Shown: piece by piece, positions 1 through 7,046 of the stretch
Numbering within the stretch: the stretch's first letter is position 1
How the letters are laid out: each line of letters begins with the position of its first letter
Assembly (NCBI GenBank): GCA_001770235.1
Contig: MEQN01000033.1
Location: 1-14,665, forward strand
From: Betaproteobacteria bacterium RBG_16_58_11
Lineage (GTDB): Bacteria; Pseudomonadota; Gammaproteobacteria; Burkholderiales; Thiobacteraceae
Length of the DNA stretch: 14,665 bases
Direction of reading: 5' to 3'
Position numbers and translations under genes: made by a program
Notes under the pieces: model-generated
What the model saw: the letters and a program-made list of their open reading frames with translations, nothing else
The model's database searches: none
Told to the model about the DNA's origin: nothing

Positions 1-302
1 GCGACACTCCCGGCCGGGTTGTGCCCGTCATAGTGCTGGGGATTTCCTCGGAACATCGAGCGCATGTAATTGACGACCGCGCTTGGCGCAAACCAGAAGG
101 AATTGAAGCGCGCATAGCGCGTGCCGACGATGCCCCAAATCAGGCGAAAGCCGATGAGGCCAAGCAGGATGTATCCCAACAGCAGGTGAATGTCGCGATA
201 GCGCTCGGAGTCGCCGGTAACAAAAGCCCCCACGAAGGAAAGCGCCAGCAACCAGTGGAAAGTGCGCGTGGGAAAGTCCCACACCAGAATTTTATTGCTC
301 AT
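1..302 (-). CDS. Cytochrome b561-type membrane protein, N-terminal part (cut by window edge)
   Basis: The first 100 residues are visible; the gene continues beyond position 1. The protein opens with a VWDFPTRTFHW signature typical of bacterial cytochrome b561 / hydrogenase-type b cytochromes, then a membrane helix (about residues 16-30), and a second helix (about 38-58) containing IHLLLGY. His16 and His39 are plausible haem b ligands. I infer that it is the membrane anchor passing electrons between the quinone pool and the two periplasmic c-type cytochromes encoded just upstream; SHP, DHC and a cytochrome b are known to cluster this way. The ATG at 302 is chosen because an AAAAGGAG ribosome site (318-311) sits 8 nt before it, overlapping the stop of the dihaem cytochrome gene; the nearby ATG at 307 runs into a stop after two codons. 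The substrate is unknown. Confidence 0.85.
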   Translation of the reverse strand, partial: MSNKILVWDFPTRTFHWLLALSFVGAFVTGDSERYRDIHLLLGYILLGLIGFRLIWGIVGTRYARFNSFWFAPSAVVNYMRSMFRGNPQHYDGHNPAGSV

Positions 303-316
303 CGCATGGACTCCTT

Positions 317-784
317 TTAGCGCGGAACACGCAGACTGCGTTCACTATAATCGCCGCGCTCGGCCTGGGTATGGCACGCCGCACAATTGCCGGGCTGCTT
401 CACCGCCGGGCTGCTCCATATCCGAGTCGGCACTTCGTCATGCTCTTGCTTGAACCAGCGCGTCCCGGTGATGCGTTGTGACGGCTTGCCGGTCGCTTCG
501 CGTTTATTTCGCCCAGCATTCGCTTCGAGGAAGGCGCTGATTTCCGCCGCCGTTTTAGCATCAAGACTGGCGTCGGCGCCAAAATGTTTATCGAGTTGCG
601 TCATCATCACGCGCCAGGATGCTGCCGGCAACAATTGCGGCGGATACGCCAAATGACAGGCGCCGCATTCTGTCTTCCACTTTGCGTTGTTCGCGCTATA
701 AACATGCTCGCCAGCGTGAACGCTGGTCAGTCCGCTTGCGAGAAATACCAAAGCGAATGGGATGGTTTGGATTGAAAATCGCAT
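317..784 (-). CDS. Dihaem cytochrome c, DHC family
   Basis: A secreted c-type cytochrome of 155 residues. It starts with a Sec signal peptide (hydrophobic core about residues 8-20, likely cleavage after VHA at 22-24) and has two CxxCH haem-attachment motifs, CGACH at 40-44 and CAACH at 134-138, one near each end of the mature protein. Length, haem spacing and neighbours fit the DHC family (dihaem cytochrome c), which in Rhodobacter sphaeroides is a redox partner of the oxygen-binding cytochrome SHP. Two adjacent ATGs (787 and 784) are possible; AAGGGG (796-791) is 6 nt from the second and only 3 nt from the first, so 784 is preferred. Only 10 bp separate this start from the SHP-like stop, and its own stop overlaps the ribosome site of the cytochrome b gene, so the three are almost certainly co-transcribed. 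Confidence 0.88.
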   Translation of the reverse strand: MRFSIQTIPFALVFLASGLTSVHAGEHVYSANNAKWKTECGACHLAYPPQLLPAASWRVMMTQLDKHFGADASLDAKTAAEISAFLEANAGRNKREATGKPSQRITGTRWFKQEHDEVPTRIWSSPAVKQPGNCAACHTQAERGDYSERSLRVPR

Positions 785-794
785 CATGCGCCCC

Positions 795-1217
795 TTAGTT
801 TTTAATCGTCATCAGATAGGCCAGCACATCGCCTTGCTCGCTGGCCGTGCAGGCGCGGCTCAACACATCGTTGCAGTTGCGTCGAAACCATTTTTCCACT
901 TTGTCCGGGCGCGTGAAGCGCTCGGCATTGGCCGCCGGCGCGAGGGGCGCGATGAGCTTGCCGGTTTTGGCGTGTTTGCCTGATGCGCCTGGATTTTCGG
1001 TGTGACACGAAGCGCAGCTCCACTCCGCGCCATGCGTGGCTTTAAACAAGCGTTCGCCGCGCTGTACTGAAACGCCTTTAAAGTTGGGGTCGGTTTGTTT
1101 TGCGCTTTGCTCGAGCTGCCTGAGCGTATCGGCCGCCGTGAGCGCGAACACCGGCTGCGCCAGCCCAGTCGCCGCTAGGGCCAGCAAGATTATCAATTTG
1201 TGGGAAAGGTGCTTCAT
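795..1217 (-). CDS. SHP-like monohaem cytochrome c (DUF1924 family)
   Basis: A 140-residue periplasmic cytochrome c. A signal peptide (core about residues 8-19) probably ends at VFA (23-25), leaving a mature protein of about 115 residues. One haem site, CASCH, lies at 68-72. The C-terminal part has KWFRRNCNDVLSRACT (109-124). From the family I recall R. sphaeroides SHP, a high-spin cytochrome with an Asn ligand near mature residue 88 that binds O2 and NO. Asn114 here becomes residue 89 after the predicted cleavage and is the natural candidate ligand, and Cys115 and Cys123 could form a disulphide. No methionine sits where a normal class I cytochrome would place its ligand loop; the only late Met is 136. 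Of several in-frame ATGs (1235, 1229, 1220, 1217), 1217 is chosen because GGAGG (1227-1223) lies 5 nt upstream. It is the first gene of the operon. Confidence 0.86.
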   Translation of the reverse strand: MKHLSHKLIILLALAATGLAQPVFALTAADTLRQLEQSAKQTDPNFKGVSVQRGERLFKATHGAEWSCASCHTENPGASGKHAKTGKLIAPLAPAANAERFTRPDKVEKWFRRNCNDVLSRACTASEQGDVLAYLMTIKN

Positions 1218-1227
1218 CATCGCCTCC

Positions 1228-1252
1228 ATCTGCAATTTCTACCCTTGCAGAT
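1228..1252. promoter_or_regulatory. 8-bp inverted repeat in the leader of the cytochrome operon
   Basis: ATCTGCAA (1228-1235) and TTGCAGAT (1245-1252) are perfect inverted repeats around a 9-nt centre. The site ends next to the GGAGG ribosome site of the SHP-like gene and lies between that gene and the CTTAAG repeat box. It could be an operator for a dimeric regulator or a small RNA hairpin near the translation start. No T-tract follows, so it is not a terminator. Its role is inferred from position only. Confidence 0.45.
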
Positions 1253-1264
1253 TAGGCGCTGAAG

Positions 1265-1281
1265 CTTAAGAAAGGCTTAAG
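1265..1281 (-). promoter_or_regulatory. PmrA/QseB-class response-regulator box (CTTAAG-N5-CTTAAG)
   Basis: Two exact CTTAAG half-sites (1265-1270 and 1276-1281) are separated by 5 bp, so they repeat every 11 bp on one face of the helix. The right half is inside a 10-bp palindrome, GGCTTAAGCC (1274-1283). This spacing and sequence match the published form of PmrA boxes and resemble sites of related OmpR-type regulators such as QseB. The box is 47 bp upstream of the SHP-like start codon, a suitable place for an activator. TAGAAA (1241-1236) is a weak candidate -10. No regulator gene is in the window. Confidence 0.55.
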
Positions 1282-1300
1282 CCGGTAACAGAACGTTGAA

Positions 1301-2164
1301 CTACTCGCGCGAGATGCGCTGAATAATCGCGTCCAATTGCGCCAGGTTGGCGTAGTCGATAATGAGCTTACCCGCGCCTTTTTTCTCGTGCTTGATGGTG
1401 ACGGCGGCACCGAGTTTTTCGGCGAGGTTTTCTTGCAATCGAAGCGTGTCACGATCCGGACCGAGATGTTTCTTTGGTACTTCCGGCTTGAGCAGTTTCG
1501 CCACCAGGCGCTCGGCTTCGCGCACCGAGAGGCCCTTTTGCGCGATTTCATGCGCGGCTTCCATTTGCTTGGCGGGTGACAGCGGCAACAACGCGCGGGC
1601 GTGGCCCATGTCGAGCGTGGCGGTGAGCACCATGTCTTGCACGGTCTTGGGCAGGTTGAGCAAGCGCAGCAAGTTGCTCACGGCGGAGCGCGAGCGGCCC
1701 ACGGCCTCCGCCGCGCCCTCGTGCGTCATGGCGAATTCGTCGATCAGGCGTTTGATGCCTTGCGCTTCCTCGATCGGGTTTAAATCTTCGCGCTGGATGT
1801 TCTCGATCAGCGCCATGGCCAGCGCGGCTTCGTCCGGCACCTCGCGTATTACCACCGGCACTTGTTTCAAACCCGCCATTTGCGCTGCGCGCCAGCGGCG
1901 TTCGCCCGCGATGATTTCAAAACGGCCGGTTTCCAGCTTGCGCACCAGGATCGGCTGCATGATGCCTTGCGACTTGATGGAATCCGCCAAGGAAGCGAGC
2001 GAGGCTTGATCCATGTGCGCGCGCGGCTGGTATTTGCCCGGCTGCAAATCGGTGATGGCGATGGTTTTAAGGGATTCGCCCGGTTCACCACTCGCCGTTG
2101 GAGCAGTTGAGGATTCTCCGAGCAGGGCATCCAGCCCGCGGCCGAGGCCTTTATGCTTTGCCAT
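1301..2164 (-). CDS. parB: Chromosome partitioning protein ParB (Spo0J family)
   Basis: The centromere-binding CTP-dependent clamp of the ParABS system; it loads at parS, slides along DNA and gathers the origin region for segregation. The 287-residue protein has the chromosomal-ParB N-terminus KGLGRGLDALLG (5-16), which in the family contacts and stimulates ParA. It is followed by the CTP-binding motifs GERR (87-90) and ENIQR (121-125), a helix-turn-helix with the parS-reading region (about 147-172), GHAR (187-190), and a C-terminal dimerisation segment (about 240-287). Length is normal. It lies 55 bp after parA. The ATG has no clear Shine-Dalgarno sequence (TGGATC is the nearest purine run), but the conserved N-terminus supports this start. 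A perfect parS is in this window at 12258-12273, about 10 kb away. Confidence 0.97.
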   Translation of the reverse strand: MAKHKGLGRGLDALLGESSTAPTASGEPGESLKTIAITDLQPGKYQPRAHMDQASLASLADSIKSQGIMQPILVRKLETGRFEIIAGERRWRAAQMAGLKQVPVVIREVPDEAALAMALIENIQREDLNPIEEAQGIKRLIDEFAMTHEGAAEAVGRSRSAVSNLLRLLNLPKTVQDMVLTATLDMGHARALLPLSPAKQMEAAHEIAQKGLSVREAERLVAKLLKPEVPKKHLGPDRDTLRLQENLAEKLGAAVTIKHEKKGAGKLIIDYANLAQLDAIIQRISRE

Positions 2165-2219
2165 TTATTATTGATCCAGTAAAAATTTTCTTAACGCGAA
2201 ACTTTGTGTACTTGCCGCT

Positions 2220-3002
2220 TTAGCCGGGAACAGGTGCACCCTCGCGCCGTTGCAAAAACTCTCCGGCGAGCGCGACATAGGCCAGCGCGCCTTTGGAGGC
2301 GCGGTCGTGATACATCACCGGCGTGCCGTAGCTGGGCGCTTCGGCCAGCCGTATATTGCGCGGGATGACGGTGCTGTAAACCTTGTCGCCGAAGTGGCGC
2401 TGCAATTGGTCTGATACTTGCTGCGCGAGCGCATTGCGCGGGTCGAACATGGTGCGCAGCAGGCCTTCGATTTCGAGTTCGGGGTTGAGGTTGGCGCGAA
2501 CTTTTTTTACGGTGTTGACCAGGTCGCTGAGGCCTTCCAGCGCGTAGTACTCGCATTGCATGGGGATCATGACCGAGCTTGCCGCCACTAGGCCGTTGAT
2601 GGTGAGCAAGGACAAGGCGGGTGGGCAATCGATCAGCACGTAATCGTATTGTTCGATGACTTCGGCTAGTGCGCGCTTTAAGCGTTGCTCACGATGTTCT
2701 TCATCCACCAATTCCACTTCGGCGCCGGCCAATTCGCGGTTGGCGGGGATCACGTCATAGTTGCCTTGGGGCACGGTGATGCGCACCTCCGCCAGACGGC
2801 TCTCTTCCAACAGCACGTGGTAGACCGTCTTGCTCAGCTCGCTTTTGTTGATGCCGCTGCCGGTGGTGGCATTGCCTTGGGGGTCCAGGTCGATGAGCAG
2901 CACCCGGCGTTCGGCGGCGGCGAGACTGGCCGCCAAGTTGACGCTGGTCGTGGTTTTGCCCACGCCGCCTTTTTGATTCGCGACCGCAAGAATTTTTACC
3001 AT
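2220..3002 (-). CDS. parA: Chromosome partitioning ATPase ParA (Soj family)
   Basis: An ATPase whose ATP-bound dimer binds DNA nonspecifically and moves ParB-parS complexes; ParB triggers hydrolysis. The 260-residue protein has the deviant Walker A KGGVGKTT (11-18) with the signature lysine, the Walker A' segment LLIDLDPQGN (35-44), and the Walker B region VLIDCPPAL (122-130). It has no N-terminal helix-turn-helix, which marks it as the short chromosomal type rather than the longer plasmid type. The start codon overlaps the rsmG stop by one base (TAATG), and GGAGG (3011-3007) is 4 nt upstream, so translation is probably coupled. The gene order mnmG-rsmG-parA-parB is the common chromosomal arrangement. 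Confidence 0.97.
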   Translation of the reverse strand: MVKILAVANQKGGVGKTTTSVNLAASLAAAERRVLLIDLDPQGNATTGSGINKSELSKTVYHVLLEESRLAEVRITVPQGNYDVIPANRELAGAEVELVDEEHREQRLKRALAEVIEQYDYVLIDCPPALSLLTINGLVAASSVMIPMQCEYYALEGLSDLVNTVKKVRANLNPELEIEGLLRTMFDPRNALAQQVSDQLQRHFGDKVYSTVIPRNIRLAEAPSYGTPVMYHDRASKGALAYVALAGEFLQRREGAPVPG

Positions 3003-3643
3003 TATTCCTCCACCCCTACTATGACTAGATGCCGTTGCGCTTCGAGCCCCGGCACGGTCAAGGCTATGACTGCTTCCACTTTGGCCTTGTCTTTGAGTTG
3101 GGCGATCTCTTCAACCGGATACAAGCCCTTCATGGCATAAAGCTTACCGCCTTTCGCCGCCAAATGCGCGGCAAGGCGCACGAATTCCTTCAGCTCGGAA
3201 TAGGCGCGCGAAATCACGGCGTCGTATTTGTCCTGCGGCTGCCATTTTTCCACCCGCTCACACACGACTTCCGCGTTAGTAAGCCCTAGCTCCAGGCAAG
3301 CTTGGCGCATGAAAGTAGCCTTTTTGTGGTTTGAATCAAGCAGGGTGACTTTCATCTCCGTGCGGGCGATGGCCAGCGGGATGCCGGGTAAACCGGCGCC
3401 GCTGCCCACGTCGATCAAGCGGCGCACCGCGCTCAAATGCGGCAGCACCGCTAGGCTGTCCAGCAGATGGTGTCCAATCATGGCTTCGGGTTCGCGCACG
3501 GCAGTGAGGTTATACACCTTGTTCCACTTTACGATCAGCGCAATGTAGTCCAGCAGTTTTTGCTGCTGTGCCGCATCCAGGGGCACGCCCAGCACGGCCA
3601 AGCCCGTAACTAAGTCTTCACTTAAACTCATGCTGGAACTCAT
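3002..3643 (-). CDS. rsmG: 16S rRNA (guanine-N7) methyltransferase RsmG
   Basis: Methylates N7 of G527 in 16S rRNA (E. coli numbering) using S-adenosylmethionine; loss in other bacteria gives low-level streptomycin resistance. The 213-residue protein carries the family motif YNLTAVR (44-50), HHLLDSL (58-64), the SAM-binding loop [12 protein letters not shown] (79-90), LLDSN (101-105) at the end of the next strand, and SRAYSEL (145-151). Its ATG overlaps the mnmG stop (ATGA, 3643-3640), and its stop overlaps parA, so it is embedded in the operon. A second in-frame ATG at 3631 would remove four residues and cannot be excluded; neither start has a strong ribosome site. Confidence 0.97.
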   Translation of the reverse strand: MSSSMSLSEDLVTGLAVLGVPLDAAQQQKLLDYIALIVKWNKVYNLTAVREPEAMIGHHLLDSLAVLPHLSAVRRLIDVGSGAGLPGIPLAIARTEMKVTLLDSNHKKATFMRQACLELGLTNAEVVCERVEKWQPQDKYDAVISRAYSELKEFVRLAAHLAAKGGKLYAMKGLYPVEEIAQLKDKAKVEAVIALTVPGLEAQRHLVIVGVEE

Positions 3644-5532
3644 GCGCTTTTCTTCTTCGTTCCGTTGCGGCGCTTCAGGTGCACCAGGAGCAGGGAGATC
3701 GCCGCCGGGGTCATGCCGGAAATGCGGCCCGCCTGACCCAGGGTTTCCGGCTTGTGCTGGTTGAGCTTTTGCGCCGCTTCGATCGATAGGCCGCGCACTT
3801 CGCGGTAGTCCAAGTCCAGGGGCAGCTTGAGGGATTCTTGTTGGCGGCTTTTTTCCACCTCTTCGTGCTGACGCTCGATATAGCCCTGATACTTGGTCTG
3901 AATTTCGATTTGCTCGATGACCTGCGCATCGGTCTGACTCACACCCGCGCCGGGCAGGGTCATCAAGCTTTCATAGCTCACCTGCGGGCGCCGCAACAAA
4001 TCTATGAGCGAGTGCTCACGCTCGATATTCTGCCCGAGCACACGCAGCGCATCCGCCTCGGGCAAGGTGCGCGGATTCACCCAGGTGGTTTTCAAGCGTT
4101 CTTGTTCCAGCGCTATCGCGTCACGCTTGCGGCTGAAATGCTCCCAACGCCTATCGTCCACCACGCCCAGGCTGCGGCCGATTTCGGTCAGGCGCAAGTC
4201 GGCGTTGTCTTCGCGCAGGGAGAGGCGATACTCGGCGCGGCTGGTGAACATGCGATAGGGCTCGGACACGCCGCGTGTGATCAGGTCATCCACCAGCACG
4301 CCGAGGTAGGCCTCGCCCCGAGCCGGGCACCAGGCGTCTTTTTCCTGTGCGTAACGCCCGGCGTTGATGCCGGCGAGCAAGCCCTGCGCCGCCGCCTCTT
4401 CGTAGCCGGTAGTGCCGTTGATCTGGCCGGCGAAGAACAAGCCTTTGATGGCCTTGGTCTCCAAGGAGCTTTTGAGACCGCGCGGGTCGAAGTAGTCGTA
4501 TTCGATGGCGTAACCGGGGCGGGTGATGTGGGCGTTTTCGAAGCCCTTGATGGAGCGCACCAGGTTCAGTTGCACATCGAACGGCAGGCTGGTGGAGATC
4601 CCGTTAGGGTAAATCTCATGCGTGGTCAGGCCTTCCGGTTCGACGAAAATCTGGTGCGTTTCCTTGTCGGCGAAGCGGTGGATTTTGTCTTCGATCGACG
4701 GGCAATAGCGAGGGCCTACTCCCTCAATGACCCCAGTGTACATGGGTGATCGATCGAGCCCGGCACGGATAATGTCGTGCGTGCGGCTATTCGTATGGGT
4801 GATCCAGCAGGGCAATTGGCGCGGATGTTGACGCACGTCGCCGAGGAAAGAAAACACCGGCGCCGGGTCGTCGCCCGCTTGCTCGGTCATCACGGAATAA
4901 TCCAGGCTGCGGCCATCGATGCGCGGCGGGGTGCCGGTTTTAAGGCGGCCCGCCGGCAGCTTCAGCTCGCGCAACCGCGCCGCAAGGCTGATCGAGGCCG
5001 GGTCGCCGGCGCGCCCGGCGCGGTAGTTGGACAAGCCCACATGCACCAGCCCGCCGAGGAATGTTCCGGCGGTCAGCACCACGGCGCGGGCGTGGAATTT
5101 GATGCCAAGCTGGGTGACGGCGCCGATGACGTTTTCGCCGTCTAGAATGAGGTCGTCCACCGCCTGTTGGAACAGCCACAGATTAGGCTGGTTTTCCAAG
5201 CGGCTGCGGATGGCTTGCTTGTACAACACACGGTCGGCCTGGGCGCGGGTCGCGCGCACCGCCGGGCCTTTGCTGGAATTGAGAATACGGAACTGGATGC
5301 CGCCCTCGTCGGTGGCCGCCGCCATGGCGCCGCCCAGGGCATCGACTTCCTTCACCAAATGGCCCTTGCCGATGCCGCCGATGGAGGGGTTGCACGACAT
5401 CTGGCCCAGGGTCTCGATGTTGTGCGTGAGCAGCGCGGTTTTCACGCCCATGCGGGCACAGGCGAGCGCCGCCTCGGTGCCGGCGTGCCCGCCACCAATC
5501 ACAATGACATCAAAGGCTTGCGGGAAATCCAT
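3640..5532 (-). CDS. mnmG: tRNA uridine-5-carboxymethylaminomethyl modification enzyme MnmG (GidA)
   Basis: FAD-dependent partner of MnmE; the complex installs carboxymethylaminomethyl or aminomethyl groups at C5 of the wobble uridine (U34) in several tRNAs, using methylene-tetrahydrofolate and NADH. The 630-residue protein has the dinucleotide-binding loop [12 protein letters not shown] (11-22), the conserved [15 protein letters not shown] (45-59) with its cysteine, a long central FAD/NAD domain, the [14 protein letters not shown] motif that the family shares, and a C-terminal helical MnmE/tRNA-binding part with [14 protein letters not shown] near the end. Length is typical. A candidate promoter with a DnaA box lies directly upstream. 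The ATG at 5532 has no strong ribosome site, but the N-terminal motif spacing supports it. The gene is followed without a gap by rsmG. Confidence 0.98.
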   Translation of the reverse strand: MDFPQAFDVIVIGGGHAGTEAALACARMGVKTALLTHNIETLGQMSCNPSIGGIGKGHLVKEVDALGGAMAAATDEGGIQFRILNSSKGPAVRATRAQADRVLYKQAIRSRLENQPNLWLFQQAVDDLILDGENVIGAVTQLGIKFHARAVVLTAGTFLGGLVHVGLSNYRAGRAGDPASISLAARLRELKLPAGRLKTGTPPRIDGRSLDYSVMTEQAGDDPAPVFSFLGDVRQHPRQLPCWITHTNSRTHDIIRAGLDRSPMYTGVIEGVGPRYCPSIEDKIHRFADKETHQIFVEPEGLTTHEIYPNGISTSLPFDVQLNLVRSIKGFENAHITRPGYAIEYDYFDPRGLKSSLETKAIKGLFFAGQINGTTGYEEAAAQGLLAGINAGRYAQEKDAWCPARGEAYLGVLVDDLITRGVSEPYRMFTSRAEYRLSLREDNADLRLTEIGRSLGVVDDRRWEHFSRKRDAIALEQERLKTTWVNPRTLPEADALRVLGQNIEREHSLIDLLRRPQVSYESLMTLPGAGVSQTDAQVIEQIEIQTKYQGYIERQHEEVEKSRQQESLKLPLDLDYREVRGLSIEAAQKLNQHKPETLGQAGRISGMTPAAISLLLVHLKRRNGTKKKSA

Positions 5533-5565
5533 GGGTCAAGCGCGATTCTCTTGCAAAGGTCGGCC

Positions 5566-5594
5566 ATGATACGCCAAATTTTATCCACAGGTAA
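5566..5594 (-). promoter_or_regulatory. Candidate mnmG promoter
   Basis: A TATCAT -10 (5571-5566, five of six consensus bases) lies 33 bp before the mnmG ATG. The hexamer 17 bp upstream, TTACCT (5594-5589), is a poor -35, so this promoter may need help. A perfect DnaA box fills part of the spacer and touches the -35, so DnaA binding would probably affect it. Confidence 0.45.
5581..5589 (+). promoter_or_regulatory. DnaA box (perfect TTATCCACA) upstream of mnmG
   Basis: Exact match to the high-affinity E. coli DnaA box. It is inside the candidate mnmG promoter, so DnaA could regulate the mnmG-rsmG-parA-parB operon. In E. coli oriC sits next to mnmG (gidA), so this may also be a trace of an ancestral origin arrangement. 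No second box or AT-rich stretch was seen in this gap, which argues against it being a full origin. Confidence 0.7.
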
Positions 5595-5657
5595 GGCCAG
5601 AAATGCGGAGAACGGCGTAAAAACATATACTTATGCATTTCCGGGCCGATGGGTTAT

Positions 5658-5686
5658 GTAGCGGGCGAGGCATGCCTCGCCCCTAC
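5658..5686. repeat. Long palindrome after mnmE (REP-like element or terminator hairpin)
   Basis: A perfect 20-bp GC-rich palindrome (5663-5682, centre GCATGC) is extended by GTAG (5658-5661) pairing with CTAC (5683-5686) across one bulged C at 5662. It begins 1 bp after the mnmE stop on the minus strand. No run of T follows, so it is not a classical intrinsic terminator, though the strong hairpin could stabilise the mRNA end or cause pausing. Sequence of this type (GGGGCGAGGC with its inverse) resembles short palindromic repeats dispersed in many genomes. Only one copy is in this window. Confidence 0.6.
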
Positions 5687-5687
5687 G

Positions 5688-7046
5688 TCATTTACCGATA
5701 CAGAAGCGCGAAAAAATTTCGCCGAGCAAATCATCGGCGCTGAATTCACCGGTGATGCTGGCCAGCGCGTTTTGCGCGAGCTTCAATTCTTCCGCCAGCA
5801 GTTCCAGTTGTTGCCAATTTTGCTCTGCGTTTTCCAGGCTGCTTTTCGCGGCGTAGAGCGCTTGGAGGTGGCGTTCGCGCGCCAGATACACGCCTTCTTC
5901 CGCCGCTTGCCAGCCCGCGAGTTGCAACAGGCGATCATGCAAAATTTCCAGGCCGGCGCCGGTTTTGGCGGACAGGTAAACCGCCTCGCCATCCCGCGCT
6001 GCGTGCGGTGTCTCGCCCACTAAATCGATTTTGTTATAGACGCGCAGCACGGGCAGGCCGCTCGGGAGTTTGCGCAGGATCGCTTCATCTTCCTCCGCTT
6101 GTCCGCGCGCGGCATCGATGATCACCAGCGCGAGTTGGGCTTTATCCACAACAGCCCAGGTGCGGGCGATGCCGATTTTTTCCACTTCATCCTGCGTCTC
6201 GCGCAGCCCGGCGGTATCGATGATATGCAGCGGAATGCCATCGATTTGAATTTCCTCGCGCACCGTATCGCGCGTGGTGCCGGCCACCGGGGTCACGATA
6301 GCGACCTCTTCTCCGGCAAGCCGATTGAGCAGGCTGGATTTGCCGACATTGGGCTGGCCGATCAGCACCACTTGCAGCCCCTCGCGCAGTAGCGCGCCAA
6401 GCTTGGCGCGGGTTAAAACCCGGCCCAGTTGCTCGCGGATGGCCGCGAGTTTTTCCTTCGCATGCGCGGCGTCGAGAAAATCAATTTCTTCTTCGGGAAA
6501 ATCCAGGGTGGCTTCCACCAGCATGCGCAGATCAATCAGGCTTTGCACCAAGGCGTGAATTTCGCGCGAGAACTCGCCTTGCAAGGATCGCATGGCGCTC
6601 TTCGCGGCTTGCACGGAAGAGGCATCGATCAGATCGGCGACGCTTTCGGCTTGCGCCAAATCCAGCTTGTCGTTGAGGTAAGCGCGCCGCGTGAATTCAC
6701 CCGGCTCGGCGATACGGGCACCCGCTTCCAGGCAACGGGCCAGCAAGCGTTGCATGACCGCCGGCCCGCCATGGCCTTGCAGTTCCAGCACGTCTTCGCC
6801 GGTGAAAGAGTGCGGGGCCGCAAAGTAGAGCGCGATGCCTTGATCGATTACGCTGGCATCCGTGTCGAGAAAATTCGCCAGCGTGGCCAGACGGGGTGGG
6901 GGCAGCTTACCGATTAAGGCTTGCGCGATAGAAGGGGCTTGCGGGCCGGACACGCGCACCACACCGATACCGCCGCGCCCGGGGGCGGTGGCGATAGCGG
7001 CAATGGTGTCAGCGTTTGACTGGCTTGGGGGCGTTACCCAAGACAT
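5688..7046 (-). CDS. mnmE: tRNA modification GTPase MnmE (TrmE/ThdF)
   Basis: GTPase that works with MnmG on wobble uridine modification of tRNA. The 452-residue protein has an N-terminal folate-binding domain beginning [19 protein letters not shown] (13-31), a helical domain, and an inserted G domain with GQPNVGKS (230-237), TTRD (257-260), DTAG (277-280), NKID (338-341) and SAKTG (359-363). It ends in FSRFCIGK, with the catalytic-type Cys449 of the CxGK motif. The ATG at 7046 lies inside the yidC coding sequence, giving a 38-bp overlap. No better start exists before the conserved DTIAAIA block, so the overlap is probably real. It is the last gene of the rpmH-rnpA-yidD-yidC-mnmE block; its partner gene mnmG is next on the same strand after 155 bp. 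Confidence 0.98.
   Translation of the reverse strand: MSWVTPPSQSNADTIAAIATAPGRGGIGVVRVSGPQAPSIAQALIGKLPPPRLATLANFLDTDASVIDQGIALYFAAPHSFTGEDVLELQGHGGPAVMQRLLARCLEAGARIAEPGEFTRRAYLNDKLDLAQAESVADLIDASSVQAAKSAMRSLQGEFSREIHALVQSLIDLRMLVEATLDFPEEEIDFLDAAHAKEKLAAIREQLGRVLTRAKLGALLREGLQVVLIGQPNVGKSSLLNRLAGEEVAIVTPVAGTTRDTVREEIQIDGIPLHIIDTAGLRETQDEVEKIGIARTWAVVDKAQLALVIIDAARGQAEEDEAILRKLPSGLPVLRVYNKIDLVGETPHAARDGEAVYLSAKTGAGLEILHDRLLQLAGWQAAEEGVYLARERHLQALYAAKSSLENAEQNWQQLELLAEELKLAQNALASITGEFSADDLLGEIFSRFCIGK
6142..6150 (+). promoter_or_regulatory. DnaA box (perfect TTATCCACA) inside mnmE
   Basis: Exact nine-base match within the mnmE coding sequence, where it encodes part of VVDKAQ (about residues 299-304). 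It may be a chance match or a DnaA-titrating or regulatory site near the origin. Only the sequence match supports it. Confidence 0.4.

Noticed and set aside
28..282. Minus-strand open frame of 84 codons at the left edge
   Set aside because: It is out of frame with the cytochrome b561-type protein that starts at 302 and has the family signature and a good ribosome site; this one is an alternative-frame shadow.
1274..1283. GGCTTAAGCC considered as the parB terminator
   Set aside because: The palindrome has no loop and only a broken T-run follows, so a stable terminator hairpin is unlikely; the CTTAAG repeat pattern is the better explanation.
1362..2009. Plus-strand open frame (215 codons) opposite parB
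   Set aside because: Shadow of parB; Ser/Ala/Arg-rich translation without motifs.
2814..2819. CACGTG core in parA, checked as a second parS
   Set aside because: The flanks do not match the parS consensus (no GTTTC / GAAAC arms).
3838..4749. Long plus-strand open frame (303 codons) opposite mnmG
   Set aside because: It is antisense to clearly conserved MnmG sequence and its translation has no recognisable domain; the high GC of the third codon positions in mnmG explains the lack of stops.
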